A stretch of DNA of 64,000 bases from Chryseobacterium herbae (GCF_025154075.1 NZ_JAOAMU010000004.1:310001-374000), one strand, 5' to 3'; shown: positions 18,099-28,290, counted from the first letter of the stretch. Notes: generated by a model not told the origin, from the sequence alone. Translations and numbers: made by a program.

Positions 18099-18113
18099 AT
18101 TATTTATTTATTA

Positions 18114-19532
18114 TTAAGCACCAAACCCTGGGTTAGGCGTTACTAATGTTCCAGGAACATTAATTTCGTTTCTAGGGATAGGGAATGTTAATAATGGATT
18201 TCCAACGTTTCTTACAGTACCATCAGCACCGCTAGAGCTTCTTTGGATAATCGGTTGATTTCTTCTTAGTAAATCCCAATATCCAAATCCTTCTCCTACA
18301 AGCTCTCTCTGTCTTTCTTTAACTACCATATCTGGTATAAGTGTTCCTGGTCCTACGGCAGTTAATCCACGGTTAGTCTGGATAAGATTGAAATAAGTTT
18401 CCGCTATTGTAGCAGACCCTCCCTGAAGCTCAGCTTCTGCACCATTCAACAATATTTCTTCGTATCTCAAAACGTGAATATTATCATATCCTGTTACATA
18501 CTTCCCTCTAAGAACATTTCCAGAAATAAGTGTAGTAGTTCCTCTAACATCATTAGCAGTATAAAGAGCTTTTAAAGTAGGAAGAACTTTCATATTTCCG
18601 TATCCGTTTGGAGCAAGGTTTAGCTTGTTAGAAATAGAAGTTGTTCCTAAGTCGTTTGTAGCACCTACAGCAATTTCGAAAATTGAATTAACTGCAGAGT
18701 TTGGTTTAGAGAAACTTGCAGAAAAATCAGTTGAAGGAATAACAGCATATTTGTTTGCTGCATAAATTTCAGCAACCAAAGCTCTTACTTTTGCAAAATC
18801 ACCTTTGTATAAATAGTATCTAGACATTAATGCCTTTACTGTATATACGTTCATTTCAACTCTGTTTGTAGTAGCTGCAGCACTTGCAGGTCCCATTAGA
18901 GAAAGTGCCTTATCAAAATCAGCTTCAATCTGAGCTCTTGTTTCAGCTACTGTAGAACGGGCTTGTTTAGCTTCAGGATTGTAAATTGTAGGAACAACTA
19001 CTCCTGTAGTCCCTCCAGAGTACTCTTGTCCATACATTCTCAATACGTCAAATAAAGCTAATGCTCTTGAAGCATAAGACTGACCTTTTAAAAAGTTAGC
19101 CTTTGTTTGAATTGCTGCCGGATCCTGAGATGCTTTCCATGTCAATTGTCCTGAAGGTACATTGTTAATTACAATATTAGCTTTTGCAATTACTTTATAC
19201 ATTTCCGCGTATGGCCCCGAAGAATAAGCATCTCCTGCAGTCATAGAATATGAAGCAACTGTTGTAAACCAACCTGCACCGTTAGCAAAATCAGAATACA
19301 TATTGTTACTTCTAACTTCTCCGATCAGTAGGAAATCACATCCATAATAAGAGGCATTTCTCATTGAAAAATACTGTCCTTTTACAAAAGCATCTAATTC
19401 TTCAATGGTATTTAATGGTGACTGCTGAACCTGCTGAAAGAATTCAGTTTCAATGAAGTCATCACCACATGACGTTAACGTTACAGCTGAAAAAGCTGCT
19501 AACATTCCATATTTTAAAATATATTTTTTCAT
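18114..19532 (-). CDS. SusD/RagB-family outer-membrane lipoprotein
   Basis: The 472-residue protein has a lipoprotein signal with lipobox LTSC (lipidated Cys at residue 22) and the C-terminal family motif VVKERQRELVGEGFGYWDLL. The middle part carries the TPR-like MSRYYLYKGDFAKVRALV segment. It should form the surface lid on the SusC barrel encoded 10 nt upstream. The ligand is not predictable from sequence; no glycoside hydrolase or peptidase gene is linked. Confidence 0.93.
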   Translation of the reverse strand: MKKYILKYGMLAAFSAVTLTSCGDDFIETEFFQQVQQSPLNTIEELDAFVKGQYFSMRNASYYGCDFLLIGEVRSNNMYSDFANGAGWFTTVASYSMTAGDAYSSGPYAEMYKVIAKANIVINNVPSGQLTWKASQDPAAIQTKANFLKGQSYASRALALFDVLRMYGQEYSGGTTGVVVPTIYNPEAKQARSTVAETRAQIEADFDKALSLMGPASAAATTNRVEMNVYTVKALMSRYYLYKGDFAKVRALVAEIYAANKYAVIPSTDFSASFSKPNSAVNSIFEIAVGATNDLGTTSISNKLNLAPNGYGNMKVLPTLKALYTANDVRGTTTLISGNVLRGKYVTGYDNIHVLRYEEILLNGAEAELQGGSATIAETYFNLIQTNRGLTAVGPGTLIPDMVVKERQRELVGEGFGYWDLLRRNQPIIQRSSSGADGTVRNVGNPLLTFPIPRNEINVPGTLVTPNPGFGA

Positions 19533-19542
19533 TTTTTACTAA

Positions 19543-22380
19543 TTAAAATTGAATATTAAACCCTAGTGAATAAGTCTTTTGAACCGGCAAGTTAAGGTTA
19601 TTAGTTGTGTTTAAGTTGTTTTCAGGGTCAAACCTAAGGTTTTTATCGTAACGGTGCGTCAGGATATTATTTCCTTGAGCATATACCTCAAACCCTTGAA
19701 GACCTGTTCCCTTTAACATTTTAGCATCAAATTTATATCCAACTCTGATGTTGCTTAGTCTTAAATAATCCGTTTTCGCCAAGAACCTTGTTGAATTTCT
19801 GTTTGAGTTCGTTGCGTTATTATATATCGGTTTTGGATTGGCTGCGTTTGGATTGGAAGGTGTCCAGAAATCAAGCGCATCTGTTGAACCTGGCTGAGCA
19901 TAAGTATACTGCCCGTCAGACTGAGTATATGCACCCCAATCGTTAAGTACTCTACCTCCAAATCCGAATGTTCCTAAAGCAGATAGAGTAAAGTTTTTGT
20001 AAGAAACATTAAGGTTTACCCCACCGAATACATTTGAGTAAGCTCTTCCTTGTACGGCAAGTGCTGCATCAGCATATTTGTTGGTCGTTTCTCCGTCCAT
20101 ACCGTTTTTATACCATAATGGATCTCCGTTTGTAGGATCTACACCCGCCCATTTTCTGATATAGAAAGTTCCGATTCCTTCACCTTCTCTAAGAATGGTA
20201 GAACCAGAAATAACATCCTGTCCACCATACAATGAAGTAATTTCGTTTTTCAGAGTACTTAAGTTACCTCCAATGCTAAGGTTGAAATCTTCTTTTCTGA
20301 TTACATCATAGTTCACAGTAAATTCGAATCCTTTGTTTACCAATGATCCTACGTTAATATCTTTGAACGGATATGTTGGAGTAGCTTCAGCAGGTAATCC
20401 CTGAGATAATTGTAAAGGTACACTGAATACTAAGTCTTCAGTCTTCTTGTTATAATATTCTGCTGTAATGGTAAGTCTGTTTTTGAAGAAGCCCATATCA
20501 AGACCAAAACTCAAAGGCTTAACAGTTTCCCATCTCAGATCCGGGTTATAAGTATATCTTGGAGCAGCAGCAGGCTGATCATTATAGTTCCCTGTATATT
20601 GGTATAAAGAATATGGAATACTTGAAATAGTGTTACCTACTTTACCGTAAGATCCTCTGAATTTAAACTGAGAAATCTTGTCCCATTCTTTAACGAATTG
20701 AAGTCTTGCTAAATCAACTCCAGCCCCGATTGAATAGAAAGTTCCCCATTTCTGACCAGGTACAAAGTTTGATAATGCATCTCTTCTTACGGAAGCATCA
20801 ATTAAGATCAATTTATCATAGTCATAGTTCAATACAGCAGCATAACCGTTTCTTGAACTTGTAGATCTATCTCCTTGTGCATAGATAGGTTTGATGAAGT
20901 TCGTCAATGTTTCCAGCGTTGGAGAACCTACGTTCACCCCTTGTGCTGCAACATTTCTGTAGTTTCTTTGGTAAGCTTCCTGAATAGCTGAGATATTGAA
21001 TCTGTTTTTGTCACCTAACTTAAAGTTATAGTTAACAATGTTCTGTAAGTTCCAGTTGAAGTATCTCGCAGTCGTTTCAGTTTTTCTACCATTCACCTGA
21101 TATCCGTCTCCGTGAACAGGGTTATAATATGTATCATTTTCGATGTTGTTGAATTCAGATCCAAAAACTACTCTGTATGATAAGTTCTTTAAGATTTGAT
21201 ATTCTCCGTAAACGTTACCGAAAACTCTTGCAGTAGAAGCTCTGAAATAGTTATGTTCCTGTAAATAACCTGAGTTAAATAGGTTATTACTTAATCTTCC
21301 GCTGTTTCCTAAATAATAAGTTCCGTCCGGATTGTAAGCCTGATCCGTAGGTCTTGCAAATAATTCAAATAAGATCGGGTTTGCAAATCCACCTCCGTTT
21401 GGAAGTGTATTAATTCTACTGTATGAAAGCTGAACATCTGTTCCAAACTTGAACTTATCTGTCGCTTTGTAATCCACTTTTGTCGTGAAACCTACACGCT
21501 TAAAGTCAGATCCTTTTATTTCACTTTCTTGTAGGAAGTAGTTCGCAGAGTTATAATAAGTAATTTTATCATTTCCACCACTGATGGACGCGTTTACCGA
21601 GTTTTGATATCCGGCTTTGCTCGTTACATCTCTCCAGTTAGTATCATTAGTAGTTGTAAATATCTGCTTTGGAGTAGCTCCGTACTCACCAGCTACCATG
21701 TCTGCATACACCTGTTCAGGAGTAACTCCGTCTGAATTAGCAAAAGCATTGGCTAATAAATATCTGTACTGTGATGTATTTAAGCCTTTCAGTCCTTCAA
21801 TAGCGCGGGTATTTGTCCCTGATTCGAAGTTTAATGAAATTTTAGGTCTCCCTTTCTTTCCTGATTTTGTGGTAATAACAATTACCCCAGCACCTGCATC
21901 CGCTCCATATACTGCCGTTGAAGCAGCATCCTTAAGTACGGTTACACTTTCAATATCATCACTGTTTAAGTTAGCTAAGATGTTGGCAGTTGTAGCACCA
22001 CTTGTTAAATCTCCACTCATTACCCTGATACCATCAACCACATAAATAGGGTTTACACCACCATTTACAGAAGCGATACCTCTTACACGCACTGATGCAA
22101 AACCTCCAGGCTGCCCGGAAGCATTTCCTGTCTGAACACCGGAAACCCTACCTTGAAGCATTTTATCAACTGACGCTACAGGAACATCCTTGATCGCGTC
22201 ACTCTTCATTGTACCTACAGATCCGGTTAATTCTTGCACCGTCTTCTTCTGTCCGAATCCAACCATTACTACTTCTTCAATCTCAGTAGCAACTGTGTCT
22301 TTTTTCGTTGTTTGCGCAAAAGCAACTTGTCCCAAGAAGAACAATGCTCCAGCACTTAATACACGTAGTTTAACATTCAT
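19543..22380 (-). CDS. SusC/RagA-family TonB-dependent outer-membrane receptor
   Basis: The 945-residue protein has a signal peptide ending AFAQ, a TonB-box-like EEVVMVGFG near residue 36 and the plug signature VTVLKDAASTAVYGADAG followed by VIVITTKSGKKG. A full barrel ends in YSLGFNIQF. Like the first SusC it lacks the N-terminal CarboxypepD_reg-like domain. The operon has a near-consensus promoter with a short leader and no riboswitch, so it is controlled differently from the 4-7 kb pair. The substrate is unknown. Confidence 0.94.
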   Translation of the reverse strand: MNVKLRVLSAGALFFLGQVAFAQTTKKDTVATEIEEVVMVGFGQKKTVQELTGSVGTMKSDAIKDVPVASVDKMLQGRVSGVQTGNASGQPGGFASVRVRGIASVNGGVNPIYVVDGIRVMSGDLTSGATTANILANLNSDDIESVTVLKDAASTAVYGADAGAGVIVITTKSGKKGRPKISLNFESGTNTRAIEGLKGLNTSQYRYLLANAFANSDGVTPEQVYADMVAGEYGATPKQIFTTTNDTNWRDVTSKAGYQNSVNASISGGNDKITYYNSANYFLQESEIKGSDFKRVGFTTKVDYKATDKFKFGTDVQLSYSRINTLPNGGGFANPILFELFARPTDQAYNPDGTYYLGNSGRLSNNLFNSGYLQEHNYFRASTARVFGNVYGEYQILKNLSYRVVFGSEFNNIENDTYYNPVHGDGYQVNGRKTETTARYFNWNLQNIVNYNFKLGDKNRFNISAIQEAYQRNYRNVAAQGVNVGSPTLETLTNFIKPIYAQGDRSTSSRNGYAAVLNYDYDKLILIDASVRRDALSNFVPGQKWGTFYSIGAGVDLARLQFVKEWDKISQFKFRGSYGKVGNTISSIPYSLYQYTGNYNDQPAAAPRYTYNPDLRWETVKPLSFGLDMGFFKNRLTITAEYYNKKTEDLVFSVPLQLSQGLPAEATPTYPFKDINVGSLVNKGFEFTVNYDVIRKEDFNLSIGGNLSTLKNEITSLYGGQDVISGSTILREGEGIGTFYIRKWAGVDPTNGDPLWYKNGMDGETTNKYADAALAVQGRAYSNVFGGVNLNVSYKNFTLSALGTFGFGGRVLNDWGAYTQSDGQYTYAQPGSTDALDFWTPSNPNAANPKPIYNNATNSNRNSTRFLAKTDYLRLSNIRVGYKFDAKMLKGTGLQGFEVYAQGNNILTHRYDKNLRFDPENNLNTTNNLNLPVQKTYSLGFNIQF

Positions 22381-22409
22381 ATTAACAAATTTTAATATAT
22401 TTTAATTCG

Positions 22410-22440
22410 CAAATATGTTAATAAATATTAACATTCACAA
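22410..22440 (-). promoter_or_regulatory. promoter of the second SusC/SusD operon with overlapping palindrome
   Basis: On the minus strand TTG (22440-22438), a 20-nt spacer and CATATTTG (22417-22410) match the Bacteroidota promoter with one mismatch in the -7 element. A palindrome with 7-bp arms, GTTAATA and TATTAAC around two bases, covers 22417-22432 between the two elements and could be an operator. Spacing is the same as in the first SusC promoter. Confidence 0.6.
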
Positions 22441-22980
22441 GTATTACACATCTGTAAGCAGAATGTTTTTTTTATATATTGTTTTTAACTAATACGTGAA
22501 ATAATAAAGATTAAGCAATATATCCAGCTTTATTTGTATAAATATTTTTTTTTCACTATAGTTATTTTTTTTAACAAATTATTACCATTAGGAAAAATAT
22601 TATTTAGAATCAATACAAATTACATTAAAATATTTTTTAACAAAAATATATCCTATAAAAAAGTGGTTTTCATGTATTTATAACTAAAACATCAATATCC
22701 CAATTCCTTTTATAAAGATGCTTTCCAATCACCTTACAGATGATCTTCGGCTTTAATACAAACATGGGCTTTTTGGATTAGCCCTCGTTTTCATCTTAGT
22801 TCCAAAAACATTTCCTTTACTTCATTCCTTCTAAAATTTTACAAGCTATCGGTTTATTCATTTTGCTATTAAGCTTCTTATATTTTAACATTTAAGTTGC
22901 ATCAATTAACAACTCTTTATTGTCTCAAATTATCAATATGAAAAACAGGATGAGGTATTACTAAAAATTAAATAAATAGA
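22441..22980. other. A/T-rich intergenic region without a credible gene
   Basis: About 540 bases between the second SusC promoter and the infB terminator hold no supported ORF on either strand. A segment at 22651-22690 closely resembles the right part of the infB terminator and its flank at 22998-23034 (TCCTA, AAAAAAGTGGTTTT, TGTATTTATA in the same order), so part of this region seems to be a duplication. Confidence 0.5.
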
Positions 22981-22986
22981 ACAAAA

Positions 22987-23016
22987 AAAAACCACTTTCC
23001 TAAAAAAGTGGTTTTG
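22987..23016 (-). terminator. Rho-independent terminator of the rimP-nusA-infB operon
   Basis: AAACCACTTT and AAAGTGGTTT form a 10-bp stem with a 6-nt loop. On the minus strand it is followed by a long T-run. It lies about 21 nt after the infB stop. Confidence 0.85.
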
Positions 23017-23036
23017 TATTTATAGTTAAAAAACTA

Positions 23037-26009
23037 TTATTTCAGTTTCTTCTTAACGGCAACTTGTTCGTAAACCTCAAGAATATCTCCGATCTCAATA
23101 TCGTTGTATCCTTTCAGGTTCAGACCACATTCGTAACCTTTCGTTACTTCTCTTACATCATCTTTGAAACGTTTCAAGCTTTCCAGCTCTCCATCGAATT
23201 TCACGATACCGTCTCTCAGTACTCTTACTTTCGAGCTTCTCGCTACTTTTCCTGAAAGAACCATACAACCTGCAATAGTTCCTACTTTAGAGATTTTGAA
23301 CACTTCTCTGATCTCCACGTTACCCATCACCTGTTCTTTGATCTCCGGAGAAAGCATACCTTCCATGGCTTCTTTCACCTCATCAATTGCAGCATAAATT
23401 ACTGAGTAAGTTCTGATCTCGATTTCTTCTTTATCTGCAAGTTCTTTAGCATTAGCACCAGCTCTTACGTTAAATCCGATGATAATAGCATCAGAAGCAG
23501 TCGCTAAGTTAACGTCAGATTCAGTGATCTGTCCAACTCCTTTGTGAAGGATGTTTACATTGATCTCTGCTGTAGATAATCTCTGTAACTGATCAGATAA
23601 TGCTTCTACGGAACCATCCACGTCACCTTTAAGGATAATATTCAATTCCTTGAATTCTCCTAACGCGATTCTTCTTCCAAGTTCTTCAAGCGTAGTATGC
23701 TTCTTAGTTCTGATGGAAAGTTCTCTCTGTAGTTGTTCTCTCTTATTGGCAATTGTTTTAGCCTCCCCTTCATCTGCATATACTTTGAACTTATCACCTG
23801 CTGTAGGTGCTCCATCTAAACCTAGAATCGTAACAGGAATTGAAGGACCAGCTTCTTTAAGATTTCTTCCTCTTTCATCAAGCATTGCTTTGACCTTACC
23901 GTGGTTTTTACCAGCCACTACATAGTCTCCTACTTTTAAAGTACCTGTCTGTACCAACATGGTAGCAACATATCCTCTTCCTTTATCTAATGAAGCTTCA
24001 ATCACAACACCTTGAGCGGCTCTATCCGGATTAGCTTTAAGATCAAGCATCTCTGCCTGAAGTAATACTTTTTCCAATAGAACATCCATATTGTTACCGA
24101 ACTTCGCAGAAATCTCCTGCGCCTGAACGTTTCCACCCCACTCTTCTACAAGGATATTCATCCCGGAAAGCTGTTGACGGATATTATCAGGATTAGCACT
24201 TGGTCTGTCCACTTTGTTTAAGGCAATAATCATTGGTACTCCTGCAGCCTGTGCGTGAGAAATAGCTTCTCTCGTTTGTGGCATTACATCATCATCCGCT
24301 GCAATTACAATAATGGCAATATCGGTGATCTGAGCACCTCTGGCTCTCATCGCGGTAAACGCTTCGTGACCCGGTGTATCTAAGAATGTAATTCTCTGTC
24401 CGTTTTCTAATTTTACATTGTATGCTCCAATGTGCTGTGTAATACCTCCTGATTCACCAGCAATAACGTTGGTCTTTCTGACGTAGTCAAGTAGGGACGT
24501 TTTACCGTGGTCAACATGACCCATTACGGTTACAATTGGTGCTCTGGAAGAAAGATCTTCCTCAGTATCCATATCTTCTTCAGACTCGACTTCTTCTAAA
24601 TCAGCATCTGAGAATTCAATTTTAAAACCAAATTCATCGGCAACCAATAATAAGGTATCAGCTTCCAGTCTTTGGTTCATTGTTACCATTACTCCAAGGG
24701 AGAAACAAGCAGAGATAACTTCTGTAGGAGAAACGTTCATTAAACTTGCCAATTCACCTACTGTGATGAATTCAGTTACTTTTAATGTTCTGTCCTGAGC
24801 ATCAATCTCCTGCTGACGTTCATCCTGTTCTCTACGGTACGTTCTCTTGTCTTTTCTGTGTTTAGCAGATTTAGATTTACCTCCTTTGTTGGTAAGTTTC
24901 TCAAGAGTTTCCTTGATCTGGTTTTTAACCTGCTCGTCGGTAAGCTCAACAGGCATGGTTCTTTGCCCTGGTCTGTTGTTGTTTCCTCCGCCTGGACCTT
25001 TCTTGAATCCGCCTCCCTGACCTGGTGGACGATTTCCCTGGTTATTTCCAAAACGGTTTCCTCCCGGACCTCCTTGTCCCGGTGGACGGTTGCCTCCCGG
25101 GCCACCTTGTCCTGGTGGACGGTTACCTCCTGGGCCACCTTGTCCTGGTGGACGGTTGCCTCCTGGGCCTCCCTGGTTATTGTTATTATTTCCTGAGTTT
25201 TGATTATTCCCCTGGCCCTGTTGATTCGGACCACCCGGTTTTTCAATTCTCTTTCTTTTCTTTTTAGCGCCTGAACCAGGTTTTGGTGCAAATTGCGTTA
25301 AGTCTATCTTTTCACCTACGATCTTAGGACCATCAAGTTTCTGATAAACGGTTTCTATTTTCTGAGGTTCCTGAGATTCAGGCTCAGCTGGTTTTTGAGG
25401 CTCTGCTTTCTTTTCAGCAGCAGGCTCTGGCTGCTTTGGAGTTTCTTTCACAGGTTCTGCCGGTTTTTCCTCTTCTTTTTTCTCCTCCATTTTGGGTTTA
25501 TCTTTTTTTACAGGTCTATTTCTGGATTCTATTTGGGACAGATCAATTTTATCCAGAACTTTGAATTCCTGCTTTTCAGGAGCAGCTTTTACTTCCGGTT
25601 CAGCCACAACTTCTTCTTTCTTCTCTTCTACCGGTGCTGCCACAGGTACGGGTGCTGCTACAGGTGCAACAGGCACTTCTTCCACTTCAGGGGCTTTAGG
25701 TTCAAGATCTATTTTACCTAAAATCTTAGTTTCTGGTTTGTTTGCTTTAGCTCTTATTACTTCAGGGGTTTTCTTTTCCTCAATTTCCAGTTTTTCTTCC
25801 GGAACTTTGGTGATCACCACCTCATGGGAAGCTTTTCTTTGTTCACCGTCTTTGGCAAACTCAGCCTCCAATGCAGAATATGCCGCTTCTTCTAATTGAG
25901 CGTTAGGATTGTTTTCAACTTCGAAATCCTTTGACTGTAAAAATTCTACTAATCTGGACATCGAAATATTGAATTCCTTAACCGCTTTATTTAATCTTAT
26001 TTTTGGCAT
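23037..26009 (-). CDS. infB: translation initiation factor IF-2
   Basis: IF-2 is the GTPase that places initiator tRNA on the ribosome. The 990-residue protein has the N-terminal [22 protein letters not shown] module, then a long Glu/Pro/Lys-rich linker and a Gly/Pro/Asn-rich segment with three full [11 protein letters not shown] repeats. The GTPase domain starts near residue 490 with G1 [10 protein letters not shown]3 DTPGHE and G4 NKVD, followed by the C-terminal IF-2 domains. It is the last gene of the rimP-nusA-infB operon, the conserved bacterial order. Confidence 0.98.
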   Translation of the reverse strand: MPKIRLNKAVKEFNISMSRLVEFLQSKDFEVENNPNAQLEEAAYSALEAEFAKDGEQRKASHEVVITKVPEEKLEIEEKKTPEVIRAKANKPETKILGKIDLEPKAPEVEEVPVAPVAAPVPVAAPVEEKKEEVVAEPEVKAAPEKQEFKVLDKIDLSQIESRNRPVKKDKPKMEEKKEEEKPAEPVKETPKQPEPAAEKKAEPQKPAEPESQEPQKIETVYQKLDGPKIVGEKIDLTQFAPKPGSGAKKKRKRIEKPGGPNQQGQGNNQNSGNNNNNQGGPGGNRPPGQGGPGGNRPPGQGGPGGNRPPGQGGPGGNRFGNNQGNRPPGQGGGFKKGPGGGNNNRPGQRTMPVELTDEQVKNQIKETLEKLTNKGGKSKSAKHRKDKRTYRREQDERQQEIDAQDRTLKVTEFITVGELASLMNVSPTEVISACFSLGVMVTMNQRLEADTLLLVADEFGFKIEFSDADLEEVESEEDMDTEEDLSSRAPIVTVMGHVDHGKTSLLDYVRKTNVIAGESGGITQHIGAYNVKLENGQRITFLDTPGHEAFTAMRARGAQITDIAIIVIAADDDVMPQTREAISHAQAAGVPMIIALNKVDRPSANPDNIRQQLSGMNILVEEWGGNVQAQEISAKFGNNMDVLLEKVLLQAEMLDLKANPDRAAQGVVIEASLDKGRGYVATMLVQTGTLKVGDYVVAGKNHGKVKAMLDERGRNLKEAGPSIPVTILGLDGAPTAGDKFKVYADEGEAKTIANKREQLQRELSIRTKKHTTLEELGRRIALGEFKELNIILKGDVDGSVEALSDQLQRLSTAEINVNILHKGVGQITESDVNLATASDAIIIGFNVRAGANAKELADKEEIEIRTYSVIYAAIDEVKEAMEGMLSPEIKEQVMGNVEIREVFKISKVGTIAGCMVLSGKVARSSKVRVLRDGIVKFDGELESLKRFKDDVREVTKGYECGLNLKGYNDIEIGDILEVYEQVAVKKKLK
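25048..25175. repeat. 33-bp tandem repeat inside infB
   Basis: Three near-identical 33-bp units begin at 25081, 25114 and 25147, with a partial, diverged unit at about 25050. Each encodes the 11-residue unit [11 protein letters not shown] in the linker of IF-2. The repeats keep the frame, so copy-number change would alter linker length without breaking the gene. Confidence 0.85.
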
Positions 26010-26089
26010 CTATATTATTTACTATTTTTTTTAATTCTTAAAATTAAAGTATTTCTTTTTTACTGTTTATTAAAATTTATTTAAAAATC

Positions 26090-27325
26090 TTAATCTTCAA
26101 ATTCTTCTCTTAGAATACGTTTAACATCTTCAATAGTTTCCTCTTCAAGATCCACCATATTTAAAAGACTCTCTGTATCCTTATCCAGTACTGATTTCGC
26201 AGTAGTAAGACCTACTTTCTTAAATTCATCCAAAATCCACTGCTCGATATCATCGTTAAATTCTCTCAAATCAACGTCGTCATCCTCGCTAGCTTCTCTA
26301 TATACATCAATTTCATATCCTGTCAACCAAGAAGCCAGTCTGATATTCTGACCTTGCTTTCCGATTACTTTAGAAATCTCTTCAACCGGTGTATAAACTA
26401 AAGCATAGTTTGAATCCTCGTTGATGTCAATTTTGTTGATGGTAACATTTCCTAAAGCTCTCTTTACCAAAATTTCAGCGTTTTTAGACCACTGAATAAC
26501 ATCGATGTTTTCATTTCTCAACTCTCTTACCACTCCGTGAATTCTTGATCCCTTCACACCCACACAGGCTCCTACAGGATCTATTCTGTCATCGTAAGCA
26601 TCTACTGCAATCTTCGCCTTCTCACCAGGAATTCTCACTACTTTTTTAAGCATAATCGTTCCATCCTGGATCTCAGGAATTTCCAGCTCTAATAACTTCT
26701 CTAAGAATTTAGGTGCAGTTCTGGAAATAATAATTTGTGGCTTTGAACCTTTAAAATCTACTGTTTCAACAATAGCTCTGATATTTTCGCCCTTTTTAAA
26801 GAAGTCGGACGGGATCTGGTTTTCTTTTGGCAAAATGAATTCATTCCCTTCATCATCCAATAAGATCACATGCTTGTGACGGATGTGGTGAATTTCTCCA
26901 ATTACAATCTCCCCGATCTTGTCTCTGAACTGCTCATAAAGCATCGCATTGTTATGCTCCTGAAGTTTTGTAGCCAGGATCTGCTTTAAAGTAAGGATAT
27001 TTCTTCTTCCCAATTGGGCCACAGGAATTTCCATGGTAAAATCTTCACCCACTTCAAAAGTAGGGTCAATTTTTTTAGCTTCAGAAAGTTCGATTTCCAG
27101 ATCATCATCTTCAGACATCTCGTCCTCTACAATCGTTTTATTTAAAAATATCTGAAAATCTCCTTTATCAGGGTTCACAATTACATCAAAATGGTCATCT
27201 GAATCGAATCTTTTTCTCAAAAGGGTCTTCAGTGAATCTTCAATAATTGCCATAAGATCAATCTTACTGATCCCTTTTTCGTCTTTAAAATCACCAAAGG
27301 ATTCAATCAACGCTATATTATCCAT
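26090..27325 (-). CDS. nusA: transcription termination/antitermination factor NusA
   Basis: NusA binds RNA polymerase and nascent RNA and modulates pausing, termination and antitermination. The 411-residue protein has the N-terminal polymerase-binding domain, an S1 domain (EIVIGEIHHIRHKHVILLDD), KH1 (VGACVGVKGSRIHGVVREL) and KH2 (VIGKQGQNIRLASWLTGYE). It ends in a short acidic tail without the C-terminal acidic repeats of E. coli NusA, as is usual in this phylum. It follows rimP by 15 nt. Confidence 0.97.
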   Translation of the reverse strand: MDNIALIESFGDFKDEKGISKIDLMAIIEDSLKTLLRKRFDSDDHFDVIVNPDKGDFQIFLNKTIVEDEMSEDDDLEIELSEAKKIDPTFEVGEDFTMEIPVAQLGRRNILTLKQILATKLQEHNNAMLYEQFRDKIGEIVIGEIHHIRHKHVILLDDEGNEFILPKENQIPSDFFKKGENIRAIVETVDFKGSKPQIIISRTAPKFLEKLLELEIPEIQDGTIMLKKVVRIPGEKAKIAVDAYDDRIDPVGACVGVKGSRIHGVVRELRNENIDVIQWSKNAEILVKRALGNVTINKIDINEDSNYALVYTPVEEISKVIGKQGQNIRLASWLTGYEIDVYREASEDDDVDLREFNDDIEQWILDEFKKVGLTTAKSVLDKDTESLLNMVDLEEETIEDVKRILREEFED

Positions 27326-27340
27326 CTATTCTTTTTTCTT

Positions 27341-27808
27341 TTAAAATTTAATTACTACTAACGCTTTTTTTATCTCAGAGTAAGGAATTTCTTTTTCCTC
27401 CTCCACATCCACTTTCCCTTTTCCGATCTCTTTCGGTTTCCGGTAGCGTAAAATAAGTGTGATCTTCTCATCGTCTACTTTGGCCAGTTCACCTTCTATT
27501 TTGGTAGCATCATTCAGCAATACCTCGATCTCTCTTCCAAAATTTTTCTTGAACTGTCTGGGAGCCGAAAGTGGCTCGCTCAGTCCTGCAGACATTACCT
27601 GAAGGCTGAAGTCATGCTCTTCACGGTCCATATTAAACTCTATCGCACGGCTTGCATCAAGGCAGTCCTGAAGAGTCACTCCATTATCACCATCCAGGAT
27701 TACAGTAATATCATCTCCTGTAGAAAATTTAAGATCCACAAGAAACAAATCCTCTCTGCTATCAAGGAATTCGTTTAATAATTCTTCAATTCTTTTTCTA
27801 AACTCCAT
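27341..27808 (-). CDS. rimP: ribosome maturation factor RimP
   Basis: RimP helps assemble the 30S ribosomal subunit. The 155-residue protein has the family segments VTLQDCLDASRAIEFN and the SAGLSEPL motif that follows LQVM, with normal length. It is the first gene of the rimP-nusA-infB operon. Confidence 0.95.
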   Translation of the reverse strand: MEFRKRIEELLNEFLDSREDLFLVDLKFSTGDDITVILDGDNGVTLQDCLDASRAIEFNMDREEHDFSLQVMSAGLSEPLSAPRQFKKNFGREIEVLLNDATKIEGELAKVDDEKITLILRYRKPKEIGKGKVDVEEEKEIPYSEIKKALVVIKF

Positions 27809-27835
27809 ACATTAAATATCTTGATTTACCAGTAC

Positions 27836-27861
27836 GAAAAAAGGCTTTCTTCCGAAGCCTT
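27836..27861 (-). promoter_or_regulatory. terminator-like hairpin in the rimP-nusA-infB leader (possible attenuator)
   Basis: AAGGCTT and AAGCCTT form a perfect 7-bp stem with a 7-nt loop. On the minus strand it is followed by TTTTTT, the form of an intrinsic terminator. It lies about 20 nt after the inferred start of transcription and ~30 nt before rimP, so transcripts of the operon must pass through it. Confidence 0.65.
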
Positions 27862-27886
27862 CCCATTTTTTCCTGTAAATCCACTG

Positions 27887-27916
27887 CAAATATACGCATT
27901 TTTTCTAAAAAAGCAA
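27887..27916 (-). promoter_or_regulatory. promoter of the rimP-nusA-infB operon
   Basis: On the minus strand TTG (27916-27914), a 19-nt spacer and TATATTTG (27894-27887) are a full match to the Bacteroidota consensus. Confidence 0.75.
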
Positions 27917-27979
27917 AATCTACTTAGTTATCAAGTAAATACCTTACAATTTTTCGTTAAAGTTACGAGATATGGGTTG

Positions 27980-28053
27980 GAGAGTTTCAGCGTTTGAGAG
28001 TCAGAGAGTTTCAGCGTTTGAGGGTAAGAGTGTTTGAGTGTAGGAGAGTTTAA
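27980..28053. repeat. short direct repeats with a 24-nt period
   Basis: AGAGTTTCAGCGTTTGAG occurs at 27981 and exactly again at 28005, followed by a degenerate third copy (GTGTTTGAGTGTAGGAGAGTT). It is part of the 566-base rimP-ugd intergenic region, in which no gene is supported. Confidence 0.7.
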
Positions 28054-28109
28054 GAATTTTATTATTCTCAAATAATCATTTTAATCCCAGTCTGAATCTT
28101 TGCCACATC

Positions 28110-28290
28110 CTCATTCTGAAATCTGAAATCAAATTCTTTACTCTTTTCTCCTTGTTCTTTGTTCTTTATTCTTTGTTCTTCCCTCTTGCAAAGCAAAATT
28201 CACCATTCACCTTTCTTAATCTCAATCTCAGCCTCGGTCTAAAGCCTCATGTCTGATGTCTGAAATCTTGCATCTGAAATCTTGTCTCTT
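28110..28290. repeat. low-complexity intergenic repeats
   Basis: TCTGAAATCTTG occurs at 28259 and 28273, related words occur near 28115 (CTGAAATCTGAAATC), and the stretch 28150-28185 is a loose TTGTTCTT/TATTCTT array. No coding potential is apparent. Confidence 0.55.

Noticed and set aside
22381-22440. A riboswitch in front of the second SusC gene
   Set aside because: The predicted leader is only about 20-30 nt and contains none of the S-box core blocks.
24782-25899. Long ORFs on both strands within the infB linker region
   Set aside because: They are out-of-frame readings of the repetitive Gly/Pro- and Glu-rich coding sequence of IF-2.
27980-28053. Repeats considered as a CRISPR array
   Set aside because: Only two exact copies with a 24-nt period and no unique spacers; no cas genes nearby.
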